From NCBI GenBank assembly GCA_009760855.2, contig WPIO01000015.1, forward strand, positions 825,001-889,000: DNA of 64,000 nucleotides. Reading direction: 5' to 3'. The position numbers and the translations under genes are program-made. Shown one piece after another: positions 23,060 through 33,310 of this stretch (position 1 is its first letter; every line of letters begins with the position of its first letter). The notes under the pieces were generated by a model that saw nothing but the letters and a program-made list of their open reading frames with translations, was not told the DNA's origin and ran no database searches. The DNA is from Cristatella mucedo. Its lineage: Eukaryota > Bryozoa > Phylactolaemata > Cristatellidae.

Positions 23060-24266
23060 TATATAGCGATTTAACCGCCCTGACCTTTGTGTTTGACCTT
23101 TCATCATCTTTCGGCACTATTTATTCTATTTGAACGATGCGATCATTAAGCACAATCTATGCTTTCACTTCAATGCTGATAATACACAGCTGTTTTTATA
23201 ATTTGATCCCTCTCAGCCATTCAACACGTCAAACTATTTCCATTCCCTTGCTGCATGCGTTACTGACATGCACACTTGCATAGCAGAAAACTTTATCAAA
23301 TCGAATGGCGACTAAACCAACTTACTAGTTATGGGCCACCCTTGTGTTGGTAAGACATTTGAAAGCTTGAAGCTAAAAATCGGCTCTGCCGGAACTTCTC
23401 TCGTGGCATCTGTGCAAATCTAGGAGTCCTGTTCCAAAGTGACCTCCCACCAGATGACCATATCAGCTCCATATAAGCTACTTACCATATCAGCTCAAGT
23501 CTGCCTACTTTCAGATACACAGCATTTAGAAAATTCGGGCCTGCTAACATAGCAACACTGCATCCAAGCTGGTCCACTCATTTGGAGCATCCATGTCGAC
23601 TTCTGTAAATCACTGCTTGAAATTCTTTCGGCCTGTGCAGTGAGCCGCTCGCTGCTGGTGCAAACCTGTGCAACCAGGCTTGTCTGTCGCGAGTGTCGCG
23701 TTTGCAGCGTTACACCAATTCTTGCCCGCCTGCAATAGCTCCCCACCAAGCGCCGTATTGTAATTGAAAGTTTTGTCTCTCATGTCTGTACGTCCTTTCA
23801 TTCTCTTGCAGTAGTCCATTTATCAGTGCAAATGTAAAGCGCCTAGAAAGAGATTGAGTTCTCCGAGGGCGCTTTATCAAGTGTATCATTTTTATTAGTA
23901 TTATTATTACTATCGGGCTAGGCATCGTACCACCTGCTGTTCCGACTCGAGTCATTTTTATGTGCCTTGAACTAACCTCAAATCCTTTGGAGACCGAATT
24001 TTGCTCTTGTGCTCTCCAAAAGCTTGAAATTTACTCCTGACTGACGTCATGATATCCCCCAAGCTGGTGAGAATCTGAAAGTGCACCTGTTCCTCTCAGC
24101 ACTTGCAGGATCCCGGTGAATTTCCTTTGTGTGCTAACCTGTGCTGACACTGTTTATGGTACCACTAACCATATAGTTAGCTTCCTTTACAGAATATGTA
24201 CAGTGCGTAGAAAGATATTAGGTCTCCTGATAGCGTTGTACATAAGTATTATTATTATTATTGTTA
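23060..24266 (+). mobile_element. LINE-A, decayed, with a tail-only insert
   Basis: Palm-to-C-terminus DNA runs from about 23060 with many frameshifts. At 23822-23912 a complete hairpin plus (ATT)n tail interrupts the coding DNA between the FKVL region and the QAKHRTT block. The host copy then continues to its own tail at 24195-24266. The interrupting piece is therefore a separate tail-only insertion. Confidence 0.65.
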
Positions 24267-24520
24267 TTACGTGCCAAGAATTTAAATTTCATCTTTAAAT
24301 GCAGTTTCAAGTTTGAAAGCTTTATCGAGTGGAATGCGTCCACAGCTAGCCGTCACATTCGATCGACGTCTAAGATTACGGACTGTCTACCGCGGTGGCT
24401 TGCTAAATATCCAACTAGCTCTCAGGTTCTGCCTAGGCTGGATTACTGCAATTTCGTTTTCGCCGGGTTTCCACCAAAGAAGAGCTCCTCCTCACGCTTA
24501 AGATACACGCATACACGCAC
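24267..24520 (+). mobile_element. LINE-B fragment (RT thumb)
   Basis: The frame starting at 24261 encodes CSFKFESFIEWNASTASRHI and RLDYCNFVFAGFPPKK, matching LDYCNSLLAGLPKKAI of LINE-B. It begins right after the (ATT)n tail of the preceding LINE-A. Confidence 0.55.
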
Positions 24521-24920
24521 AGTAAAATCTTTAGCCGGCCACAGCGATAGAGAGTCCCTAATCTTTGACGTGGTCTATCTTGACTATCTGTACGCTGAGC
24601 TGTAGACTAGCTGTAGCTGATCGACCATCCGAGCGGTAGAATGGCGCTCTAGTTCATAGTCACCCAAGAATCAAGCTCTGTTGCAGGTATATTGACCAGG
24701 GTCTTGCAGCCTGGGCCACCGTCGCACCAAAGAATAGCAGCCCGTGCAAGATAGTATAGCGAAGGTTTATTGAACTCTTGCCGGATAGGTATTCGTGGTT
24801 TCTTTAAAGAAACTTTAAAGAAAGTATAACGTTCTGATTGAATGATATGGGAGATGGAGTTAATTTTATCCACATGCACAATTACCATATACCCAAATAT
24901 CTTTGACGTTTCTCCAGCTC
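24521..24920. other. Unrecognised DNA between LINE fragments
   Basis: Only a 79-codon - strand frame (24888-24649) is present, with no recognised motif and no homology to other parts of the window. Confidence 0.4.
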
Positions 24921-25003
24921 AACACCTTTGCAGCCAATCTAAAGCGCCAAGAAAGAGATTGAGTTATCTGAGGGCGCGTTATCAAGTGCTATCAATTATT
25001 GTT
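24921..25003 (+). mobile_element. LINE-A tail-only copy
   Basis: CAGCCAATCTAAAGCGCCAA, then AGAAAGAGATTGAGTTATCT and GAGGGCGCGTTATCAAGTG, is the LINE-A 3' hairpin with one mismatch in the arm. No coding part is attached. Confidence 0.65.
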
Positions 25004-25436
25004 AACACCGCCACGTTGTCGATCACAGGCGCAGGCAGATCATGCTGACCGACCACCCGATTTCAACCAAACTGCTTATTACCGATAGTGACTGCAAGCG
25101 CTAGGCAGACCTGCCGTCCATCAAACAGCTAACTTCAAAGCCATATGGCTTGAGTCGCTTCAGCCCCTATCGCCTCTTAGCTGACATGCTGTTACATGAT
25201 GCTTCTGGTTTAAGCAGGGTCTCTGCTTGCTTACGTCCGGCGTGTAAGGTTGAAAGATCTCGATAGCAATTTACAATCGCAATTCCTAGCAAACCAGTCC
25301 GCAGACTGCTTATGATTTGGTGCATTTCTAGCAAAACAGTGATTTACTGTGACTCTCTGAACAATGCTCATCAGGACATGACCTCTCCGCTAGCGCTAGA
25401 TCTATCAGCTGTCTTTGACATAGTATTGACTAACAT
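25004..25436. other. Unrecognised DNA, possibly RT debris
   Basis: A short LALDLSAVFDIVL-like stretch near 25385-25430 resembles an RT palm motif. Otherwise nothing is recognisable. Confidence 0.35.
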
Positions 25437-26945
25437 ATATCAAAGACACTCGAACGGGTCGTGGCGGACCAGCTGAACTCGTATATCGAAACCTCACACC
25501 TTGCTAGTAAGTTCCAGTCTGGCTTTAGAGCTAATCACTCCACAGAGTCAGCATTGCTTCGGGTATACAACGACCTACTTAGGAATGCAGATATGGGTAG
25601 AGTGTCTCTTCTTGTTTTGCTCGATCTTTCGGCAGCTTTTGAAACCATCGATCACAAAGTTCTTCTCGAGCGCCTCTCATCTCGCCTGGGCATCACTGTC
25701 ACTGCTCTGCAGTGGTTCAGGTCCTATCTCAGTGGGAGACTCCAGAGTGAATGGACAAAGATCATCTGAAGTACCTCTGAAATATGGAGTACCTCAGGGC
25801 TCCGTGCTAGGTCCGGTTCTTTTCACGGTTTATACTCTGCCTCTTGCTGATGTGATTGCCAACCACAATCTAGGCTTTCACTTCTATGCGGATGACATTC
25901 AGTTGTATCTTTGCTTTGATTTCTCCCAGCCTTCGAGCACCTCAAATTCTCTAAACTCACTAGCTGCATGCATTGATGACATCCGCACATGGATGGCAGC
26001 AAATTTTCTAAAACTTAACGATGATAAAACTAACTTACTAGTTATGGGCAAACCCAGTGTGATCCAGAGATTGGAAAGGCTGACTCTCAAAATTGGCTCT
26101 GCCAGCATATCTCCAGTTGAATCAGCTCGAAATCTAGGTGTCATATTCCAAAGCGACCTCTCGTTAGACGACCATATCAGCTTCACAGTCAAATCCGCCT
26201 ATTTTCAGCTTCATAACATTGCTAAAATTCGGGCTTGTTTAGATAAGGATACCAAGTCCAAGTTGGTCCATGCATTCGTGACATCCCGCCTCGACTTCTG
26301 CAGCTCACTGCTTACTGGCCTACCAGCATGTGCGATCAGGCGATTGCAGCTGGTGCAAAACTCTGCAGCTAGGCTTGTCTGTCGTGAGCTTCGCAGTTGC
26401 CACATTACTCCACTTCTCGCCGACCTGCACTGGCTACCAGTCAAGCAACGGATTGACTTCAAGGTTTTGTCGCTCACTTTTAGGTCCCTTCATTCTATGG
26501 CTCCAGCCTATCTGTCAGATATACTACCCCATTAGGCCAAGCATCGTACCACCTGCTTTTCGGAATCCAACAGTCTAGAAATACCTCATACAAACCTTAA
26601 ATCCTTTGGAGACCGTGCATTTAGCTCGTATGCTCCCACAGCCTGGAACTCCCTCCCGACCTGCATCAGAACATCCCCTGACCTGACCACATTTAAAAGA
26701 AACTTAAAAACATACCTATTTAGGACAGCATTTAGTGGGTCCATGTGATTCGTCCTCGATGTGCTTATGCGTGCTGACACTGTTCATGCTAACCCCTAAC
26801 CATGTTATTCATTTTGTTTGTTTTTCAAGCATGATTTTACTTACTATTCTATTGCGTACCACTTTGCAACAAATGTAAAGCGCCTAGAAAGAGATTAAGT
26901 TCTCTGAGGGCGCTTTATCAAGTGCAATATTATTATTATTATTAA
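25437..26945 (+). mobile_element. LINE-A, best-preserved RT copy, inactivated
   Basis: The copy starts in the RT (KTLERVVADQLNSYIE-like) and covers fingers, palm, thumb and C terminus. Visible blocks: FQSGFRANHSTESALLRVYN, LDLSAAFETIDHKVLLERL, YGVPQGSVLGPVLF, FYADDIQLYL (ADD at 25888-25896) and HWLPVKQRIDFKVL. An 8-nt deletion near 25745, relative to the 46617 copy, shifts the frame. A TAG at 26533 then replaces the CAG found in other copies. The remaining coding DNA runs to about 26748, then the 3' UTR, an exact hairpin (26877-26916) and (ATT)n. The endonuclease is absent by 5' truncation. Confidence 0.9.
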
Positions 26946-27288
26946 CTTCCTCCCGACCTGCGTCAGAACATCCCCTGACCTGACCACATTTAAAAGGAAC
27001 CTAAAAACACACCTATTTAGGACAGCATTTAGTGGGTCCCTGTGATTCGTCCTTGATGTGCTTATGCGTGCTGACACTGCATGCTGCCACTAACCACATT
27101 TGCATGCTGACCCTGTGCATGTCACCCCTAACCATATTATTCATTTCGTTTGTTTTTCAAGCATGATTTTACTTACCATTCAATTGCATTTCACCTTACA
27201 GCAAATGTAAAGCGCCTAGAGAGAGATTAAGTTCTCTGAGGGCGCTTTATCAAGTGAATTATTATTATTATTATTATTATTATTATAC
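26946..27288 (+). mobile_element. LINE-A 3' copy inserted in the previous copy's tail
   Basis: Right after the (ATT)n of the preceding element, the sequence restarts within the C-terminal coding block (LPTCVRTSPDLTTFKRNLKT). It runs through a full 3' UTR and hairpin to a second, longer (ATT)n (27258-27287). The two 3' ends are very similar, so both are young. Confidence 0.85.
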
Positions 27289-27801
27289 GACGATATTACG
27301 GTTCACGGGTAAAAGTGTGATTTTATGATCTTTTAAGAGTAAAAGAAATAAAAAATACTAGTTTTCTTAAAATGATTTATATAATTATGTTGTGTTAACA
27401 GGCCTATACGGGGAGAAAAGAGAGCGAGCTCTTACGATTTATCAGCGCATTCCTTGATCTACCGCCCTAAGAGCATACAGCCCTTAGCTGTCACTCCCAA
27501 TCCCTCCAGAGAGGAGATCAGCCGTATTCCGAAGGGTTGAAGAGAGCGAGAAAGATATTGTAGATCTATATTCCGATATCTCAGATGCGGCTGAGGACAG
27601 AAGGAAATACATCTGCAAACGGAATAATCGTAACGATATGACCACATACATCTTACCAAGTACAATGCTGATCTTCTGATATGTAGGATCAAGGAGTGGA
27701 GCTTGTCGGATTGAAGCACGGCAGAATAACTGATTAGATAAATTGTTACTGAATGTTTTCTAAATTTTTTAGTTGGCCAGCGGCTGTAATTCTGAAACAA
27801 T
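27289..27801. other. Low-repeat DNA, no supported gene
   Basis: This DNA is outside the LINE cluster. A - strand frame of 131 codons (27854-27459) and an overlapping + strand frame of about 60 codons (around 27490-27680, rich in charged residues) are both open. Neither has a recognised motif or splice support, so I call neither. Confidence 0.4.
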
Positions 27802-27969
27802 ATGGCCGGTCTATTCGAGGCTCTAGTAATCACCTTTGACCCTAAAAATGGCACTTATTTCAAAGACGGTTCACCAAGGCCCCTTAAACCCGTGCTGCTT
27901 CTTGATGGGATTAAGTGTCCGTTTCTCCTTGTGGCTCACTCGGTGCACCTCAAAGAGGTGCCAAGATAG
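27802..27969 (+). CDS. Candidate 55-residue ORF, function unknown
   Basis: An ATG opens a 55-codon frame ending in TAG at 27967-27969. The product includes EALVITFDPKNGTYFKDG and PVLLLDGIKCPFLLVAHSV, with amino acid usage that looks protein-like rather than random. I do not recognise a family. It may be a surviving exon of an older gene. It converges on the - strand candidate that ends at 27973. No promoter, acceptor or poly(A) site was identified. Confidence 0.25.
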   Translation: MAGLFEALVITFDPKNGTYFKDGSPRPLKPVLLLDGIKCPFLLVAHSVHLKEVPR

Positions 27970-27972
27970 ATA

Positions 27973-28760
27973 CTACTGAGTGCTGCCTTTAAGTATGGCG
28001 ACTGTGGCTGGGAGGTCACTGGAGACCTCGGAATGCTGCCATTCCTTATGAACCTCCAAGGTCGACTCACGAATTTTCCTTCTTTCTTTGCAAATGGGGC
28101 AGCTGGGAACCTTCTCTACATCGTCAGAAAAGGGACTGACCGAGCTTTCTAGAGGGAAAGATAATGTCAAATGCAAACCACTGGTAACGCCTCAAGACAG
28201 TGAGTCAGCAGCTTCCAAATACCTCCAGCATATGTTTTTCCACAGCTGTCAGGGGGAGGGCCAAGATCAAAGATGATATCTTCGTCAGACCATGGATAAA
28301 GGTCATTAGGGCGAGAATTCACCTGAATGGAGCTGAATAGATATAGAAGGAAGGCTTGAAACAATTTTGCTACCGCTGTTCACGGTTTTCTAGCAATTCA
28401 ACAAGACTGGAAAATAGAGGGAGCTCATTTCATGCCTCAAGAAAAACAGTCGAAACGAGCTGTATACTGTCACTCAAGTCCGCATCCTTGATGCTCACAT
28501 TGAAAAATCCACTGTATAAAGATGGCAGCTCACTCTGAGTAGCATGGCGTGAGTTCTTTCACCAGGAAATAATTCTACTTTTGCCATCATTACCGTGAAA
28601 AGTAAAATGAAAACGTGGCGCGAGACTGCGCGTTGGAGGTTTCTGTGAGGAAGCTATTGGCAGTGCAGCCACTATACTTTGCCTTCTAATCCTTTCTACT
28701 CTCCCATGAAGAGTAAAGTTTGCATAACTTCAGAGAAACTGCACGTTAATTTTAATTCAG
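27973..28760 (-). pseudogene. Decayed unrecognised gene with a zinc-finger-like motif
   Basis: Several - strand frames in this stretch look like protein but are broken. From the 5' side: a frame near 28760-28566 (FTLHGRVERIRRQSIVAALP); after an in-frame stop, SELPSLYSGFFNVSIKDADL and then, past another stop, LPLFSSLVELLENREQ; in a shifted frame, NDLYPWSDEDIIFDLGPPPD. A GTATTT donor and a TTTCCCTCTAG acceptor, about 74 nt apart and in matching phase, could join this to the final piece (28130-27973). That piece carries CPICKERRKIRESTLEVHKE.., with spacing C-x2-C-x13-H-x4-H. Three stops in the upstream part suggest decay, although undetected introns could explain some of them. The family is unknown. 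Confidence 0.35.
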
Positions 28761-29174
28761 TCTCTGTTCTGTCTTTCTAACTAAATATGAAGCAGACAAT
28801 GCGAATTTATCAGTTTTGTCGTCGGAAATGGATTAATTTCACGTAACCACAGTCCTGGTCACAAAAGCTAAGTGTGTAGGAAATAATGGCCGCCATTTTC
28901 TATATTTCTACTGCATAATCGATGAGGAGTTAACACTTACTACTCAGGGACAAAGAGTTTGCTACATAGTATAATGATCAGTACAAATAACAAAACAGGA
29001 CGTGCTAGATCAGCCAGCTTATGGTTACTGGAATATTATTCGCTGTTCCTAAATTATAGCCCACTAGGAACCAGGAATGTCAGAATCCGCAGTTATGTGG
29101 TAAGCAAGACCAAGACGAATATCAGGCAAGAAATTTGAGTAATATTATGGTTGTATCGGTTGAAGAACTCGGAA
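28761..29174. other. Unrecognised AT-rich DNA
   Basis: No frame above about 60 codons, no repeat homology and no splice pattern that I could support. Confidence 0.4.
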
Positions 29175-29280
29175 ACTTTTTTGGAATAGTAATATGAAGA
29201 TATTTGTATAGCGCCTTCAGAGAACTTAGTCTCTTTCTACTCACTTTACATATGCTGTAAAGGAAGGATAGTGCAATATG
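29175..29280 (-). mobile_element. LINE-A tail-only copy, decayed
   Basis: TATTTGTATAGCGCCTTCAG, AGAACTTAGTCTCTTTCTAC and TTTACATATGCTGTAAAGG is the complement of the LINE-A (or SINE-1) 3' hairpin. It could belong to either family because they share this end. Confidence 0.55.
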
Positions 29281-30755
29281 CTCGCGGAACCGGCGTTTTG
29301 AGAAAGTTCTTCCCTTGAAGGAATTTCGGTCAACAAGCGACCGATACGACTGCTTTGCTTTTCTACTAGCAAACAATGACCTTGACCCTAAAAAGGTCCA
29401 CTGAGATGACAAAGTACCTGATTTTCGATATTTTGAGATCCACATGGGCAAGTTGAATTGCATCAGATACGCTTGAGCAAGTAAAACAGCTCGGTGTTCT
29501 ATATATGAACGGTGAAAATATATCCCTGTTGACGAACAGTTGCACGCTGGTAAAGCTAAATGTAGCGGGGCCCAATTTATGGTCAATAAAATTAAGTAAA
29601 TTAGGACTCCAACTCAGGCTACAGCTGATTACAGAAAATACTTGCTGACCGGTTCCTCATATCTGGAAAAAGGCAAAACAAGGCAAGCCAGCTAGAGTTT
29701 GCTGGAGAACACGGTGCTACTGTGCACTCGACGTTTCTCTGCTAGGCTGTAATGTTAAAAAGTTACAGTTGACAATTGTTTTTAGCTTACTAAGCCTGGT
29801 AAAGTATTTCTTAAAGAGAAGTTGAACTCCGTGGGTACTGCGCGCCTGATGCGCCGTGAAACTGGAAGTGAAATAACCGATGCAACTAGTAATGTAGAGA
29901 GGTATTAATATCAAAACTCAGCATAGTTCTTAGTCATTTTGCTGTAACTAAATTTCCACAGCTTAGCCTTCAAGTTTTTTGCTCATTATGTCGAAATTAG
30001 AACTCCGTAGAAAGAGACTCCAAGGAATAAACTCCAATGGCCTAATGCAACTTACAATCAAGTCGTCATGGCTGCGTAATAAGCGAAACTAACTCCTCAG
30101 ACGTATTTCATGAATCACAAATATTAAAGATATTGGGGTTAAAACATGGTGTTCCCTAACCTAGGCCTACTTTAGCAGTAGTCTGCTTCTGCGAGCTCCA
30201 TGGGTCAAAGTTGACCCCATCCCATTTGGCCTTAATAGGTATATATCATATACTTATAGCACGTGCATGCAATCACCATATTTATCATCTAGTATTATAA
30301 TAGTGTTGACAAAGTCAGACAATTCCAGGAAGATCGAACAAATGGGAGCTTCGAAGTGGGCACTGAAACACCTCCATAGGCTGCAAATGACCCGCTCGGT
30401 CTTAAAATTGCCAATAATGACAACAACAACAACAAATACTAGCTGATTTAACAGTGACAAACTGTCTTGCCAGTAACTATCGTTTACTAATTCTCTTGTG
30501 ACGAGGTATGGAACAACTGAAAAGAGATTTATTTCTTTAGGTGAAAATATAAAGGACTTATTATTGTTATTGTCATTACTGAAAAGCCATATATATTATA
30601 ATTATATATATCTGTATAATTGTAATTGTATTATATATAATTGTATAATTGTATTAGAATATATATATAATAATATAATTGTATTAGAAATTCATTCGTA
30701 GTATCTGCTGCGAAATAAAAACCAATTAGCTCCAGTGTGCTAATATAATACAGCA
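29281..30755. other. AT-rich intergenic DNA, no gene recognised
   Basis: A - strand frame of 154 codons overlaps the left edge and partly covers the LINE tail; it has no recognised motif. Bases 30590-30690 are an (AT)/(TTATA) low-complexity run. Nothing else was identified up to the 3' end of the ubiquitin-like gene. Confidence 0.4.
30590..30690. repeat. AT-rich low-complexity run
   Basis: Irregular repeats of TATATA, TAATTGTA and TATAAT units, nearly free of G and C. Confidence 0.75.
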
Positions 30756-30761
30756 TTTATT
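30756..30761 (-). terminator. Candidate poly(A) signal of the ubiquitin-like gene
   Basis: AATAAA on the - strand, about 240 nt after the stop codon at 31001-31003. Assigned by motif and position. Confidence 0.5.
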
Positions 30762-31000
30762 AATCAATCTTGAAGGCCAGACAAGTCTGTGTCGGCCGAA
30801 CGGATGTGGGAAACTTAGCCTGCCAAAATCTCTTTCAATGTCGCCTCTACAGCTAGCCAAAGTGCCCAACATTGACGAGAGAGTCAGCGCATAGATTTTC
30901 TACCGAAAGAGTAGCATCGCCGCGCATGCGCGGCGGCTGAGTACCTCCGTTGCTCGCATAAGAAGCAATTCGCCTAAGAAGCTTTCGCGGCGAGCGGTCT

Positions 31001-31787
31001 TCACTGGCCGCTGTCCGCCGGCGCTGTCGGGCGGTGTGCAGGACGCGTGCTCGTCTTCGGCGGCCAGCTGCCAACGACCATGAGATCGTCGTCATCGCCG
31101 ATGCCGTAGTCCCGCAGACATCCGTCGCTATCGAGCGGGTTCATGCCTTTCATGATGAGCCAGTCGCCGGCGGCGCAGCCCAGCGAAGTCTCCAGCCTCA
31201 TTGAAACCGACCCGACCGAGTCGGACCCGTGAACTTGCATTCTGATCGTCTTGCGAGTCTTACCTGGGCGAATGTCGATGACGTTTATATGGAACACGAT
31301 GTAAATCAGAAAGATCTTCGTGTCGTTCTGAGAAATGTACGTGGCGAGCGCTTCGCCGTCCTCCAGCTCGTATCCCTCCAAGTCCTCGAAGGATTCGCTC
31401 AGCATGAGGAGCTGCTCCGAAGCGGGTATTCCGTATAGGCCTTCGATCCTGGCCTTGAAAGTCTCCACGGAGTCAAACAAGCAGGCCGTGATTGCAAACT
31501 TTTCGCCCATGCTGGTCTCTATCTGAATCCTTTTCATTGTCGGGTCGTGGAAGTCCAGGGAAATCGGCGAGCCGTCGCTGAAGCCGAGCTCCGACATCGT
31601 TTGCTCGCTGCTCACTAAGGCACTTTTGTGCAGCAGCCGATGCTCAGTGGCCGGAATACCTGCGAACGCAGAACACATCCGGCTAGTCGACGTTACCTTC
31701 GCCCGCCTTCCGGATCCTCTCGGCGGCGGTGCTGTGCGGTGGCGTAATGGGCAGTGCACGCACACGCAGAAAGAGAACTCTTCGCAT
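31001..31787 (-). CDS. Protein of three tandem ubiquitin-like domains, two exons
   Basis: Exon 1 is 31787-31697 and exon 2 is 31659-31001, separated by a 37-nt GTAACG...TTCGCAG intron. Phase 1 matches on both sides and the product is 249 residues. UBL-1 spans about 1-70 (MRRVLFLRVRALPIT, then ..KAGEGIPATEHRLL, then SELGFSDGSPISLDF). UBL-2 spans about 72-151 (MKRIQIETSMGEKFAIT, YGIPASEQLLML, ISQNDTKIFLIYI). UBL-3 spans about 153-229 (KTIRMQVHGSDSVGSVSMRL, LRDYGIGDDDDLMVV). A basic/Pro tail of about 20 residues follows. Each unit shows the beta-grasp order strand, strand, helix, GIP-like turn, acidic or polar loop, last strand. None ends in Gly-Gly, so conjugation or deubiquitinase cleavage is unlikely; a scaffold or binding role is inference. 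Spliced exon 1 supplies the missing first half of UBL-1, which an unspliced reading does not. A TTATAAA-like element lies at 31897-31903. The exact family is unknown. Confidence 0.8.
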
Positions 31788-32057
31788 AATGCGCGTAATG
31801 CCCAGTGCATGCACACAGCTAGAGAGATGGCTCGCTCACTCAAGCGCGGAGGTGTAGCCGTAAGTGAACGTATAAGGTGGAATGTCAAGAAAATAATTAT
31901 AAATTTTTCCGACAATCAAATATGTGCTTATGGTACCTTCGAAAGACAAATATGTTAGAACTGGGATCGGAAGTTCTGACGACTTCCACATGAAAGAAAA
32001 ATTGGTTATGCAAACCACGTCTAACCCGGATGTAAACCGGAAGCAACAAATCTACTA
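31788..32057. promoter_or_regulatory. 5' flank of the ubiquitin-like gene
   Basis: This DNA lies between the start codon (complement of 31785-31787) and the palindromic element. It includes a TATA-like TTTATAA on the - strand at 31897-31903, about 110 nt before the ATG. Function is inferred from position only. Confidence 0.3.
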
Positions 32058-32645
32058 TTAAAAAATTTCCCAATCTCTGCATCATATGCGACTTGTATCC
32101 CAACTTGTCGAATCTTGGTGGATCGCTATAGATGCTTGAAGCTTGGTGAGGTGCATACTTGTGACTTTTATACAGCTTTGTTTACAGTGTTGGTTGGTGC
32201 CTTGTAAATTAAATAACTCGGTTGATATTTTACGTGTCAGAGTGAAATTTGAAATGCGAGTTCAGTTCTGCTCTTTTCGCCTAGTCTTTATTATTTTTTA
32301 TTTCGGTTTGATACATTTGGTTCTACATGTCCACGATAACAGAAAATAAAGCTCCAGGACGTTGATGATGTATATAGCCAAATTTATCCAACCGAAATAA
32401 AAAATATTCCAGAATAGATTAAAAAAAGCAGAGCTTAACTCGTATTTCAATTTTCATCACGACGCGTGAAGTATTAGCCAAGTTATGAAATGTACACAGC
32501 ATCATCAACTGACCCTGGGAATGAAGCTGTAAAAAAGTCACAAGAATGCACTTTAACAAGCTTCAAGCATCTATAGCGATCTACCAAGATTCGACAAGTT
32601 GGGATACAAGTCGCATATGATGCAGAGATTGGTAAATGTTTACGT
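32058..32645. mobile_element. Near-complete palindrome, MITE/foldback-like element of about 590 bp
   Basis: The left arm (about 32058-32330) reads as the reverse complement of the right arm (about 32367-32645) through nearly its whole length, leaving a loop of about 40 nt. Matching landmarks are CCAATCTCTGCATCATATGC at the outer ends and TTTTTTATTTCGGTT near the inner ends. The outer 110 bp are almost identical; inner parts have small differences. No ORF is present. This is the structure of a foldback MITE. A target-site duplication could not be fixed. Confidence 0.8.
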
Positions 32646-32654
32646 TTTTATGAA

Positions 32655-33310
32655 TATGATATGTAAAGTAATGTATCTCCGTCTGTAACTCCACAAAGTC
32701 ATACAGACCATGTGGGTGTTACGCAGGAGAGTTTTGCATAGCACTCACAGCCTAAGCGGCTTTTGGTACGCATTCGGTAGCCAACAGACTTCGTCTCTCA
32801 CGCAACAAAGAGAAAGTGGAAAGCATGGCAGAGTCAGGAGAGAAGTTTTGGTAGTGAATACCATGGAAGTAGTAGCTCAGGACCACTGGAAAGGATGTGC
32901 TATTGCCGGCAGCAGGAGAGTAGGTGTCGTTGTGTAAGAATCGTGGAAGCAAGTTCCGCAGTCTAGGACCTCCAGAACTAAAGCTTCTGTCGCCAACGGT
33001 ATTTTAAACCAAGGAATCGATCAGCTAATTTATTGTTCATACAGGACCTGAGGGCACGAGAAGGCTGGAACCGTGGCGGGCCTTGTGGGTCAGCGTAAGA
33101 ACTTCGCTCTGTATCCGTTGATCGATCGGCAGCCATCCTAGCTCTTTTAGCAAAGGAGACAAGTGATCAAACCTCTGAGATTTTCAAACTAGCCTTGCAG
33201 CCATACTCATAGCCATTTGCAGTGGCCTAGTGGCTTTTTTTGGTAGCTTAGCCAAAGGAAATTACAATTATCTAGCCGAGACATAACTAAGGAGCTAGTT
33301 TTTACAATAA
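32655..33310 (-). mobile_element. LINE-B, 5'-truncated
   Basis: The 3' end (TAAAGTAATGTATCTCCGTC) lies at the left and faces the palindrome directly. Coding blocks include LWNML/RFLHND and SRLDN/LAKLPK remnants, and the DNA aligns along its length with the CDC6 intron 4 copy. Frames are broken. 5'-truncated near 33310. Confidence 0.7.

Noticed and set aside
25437-26748. An active reverse transcriptase gene
   Set aside because: The best copy has an 8-nt deletion frameshift, an in-frame TAG at 26533 and no endonuclease. No LINE copy in the window is intact.
31001-31915. A single 304-codon - strand ORF covering the ubiquitin-like gene without an intron
   Set aside because: The extra N-terminal part has no UBL character and UBL-1 would lack its first strands. 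Removing the 37-nt GT-AG intron restores a complete UBL-1 starting at an ATG.
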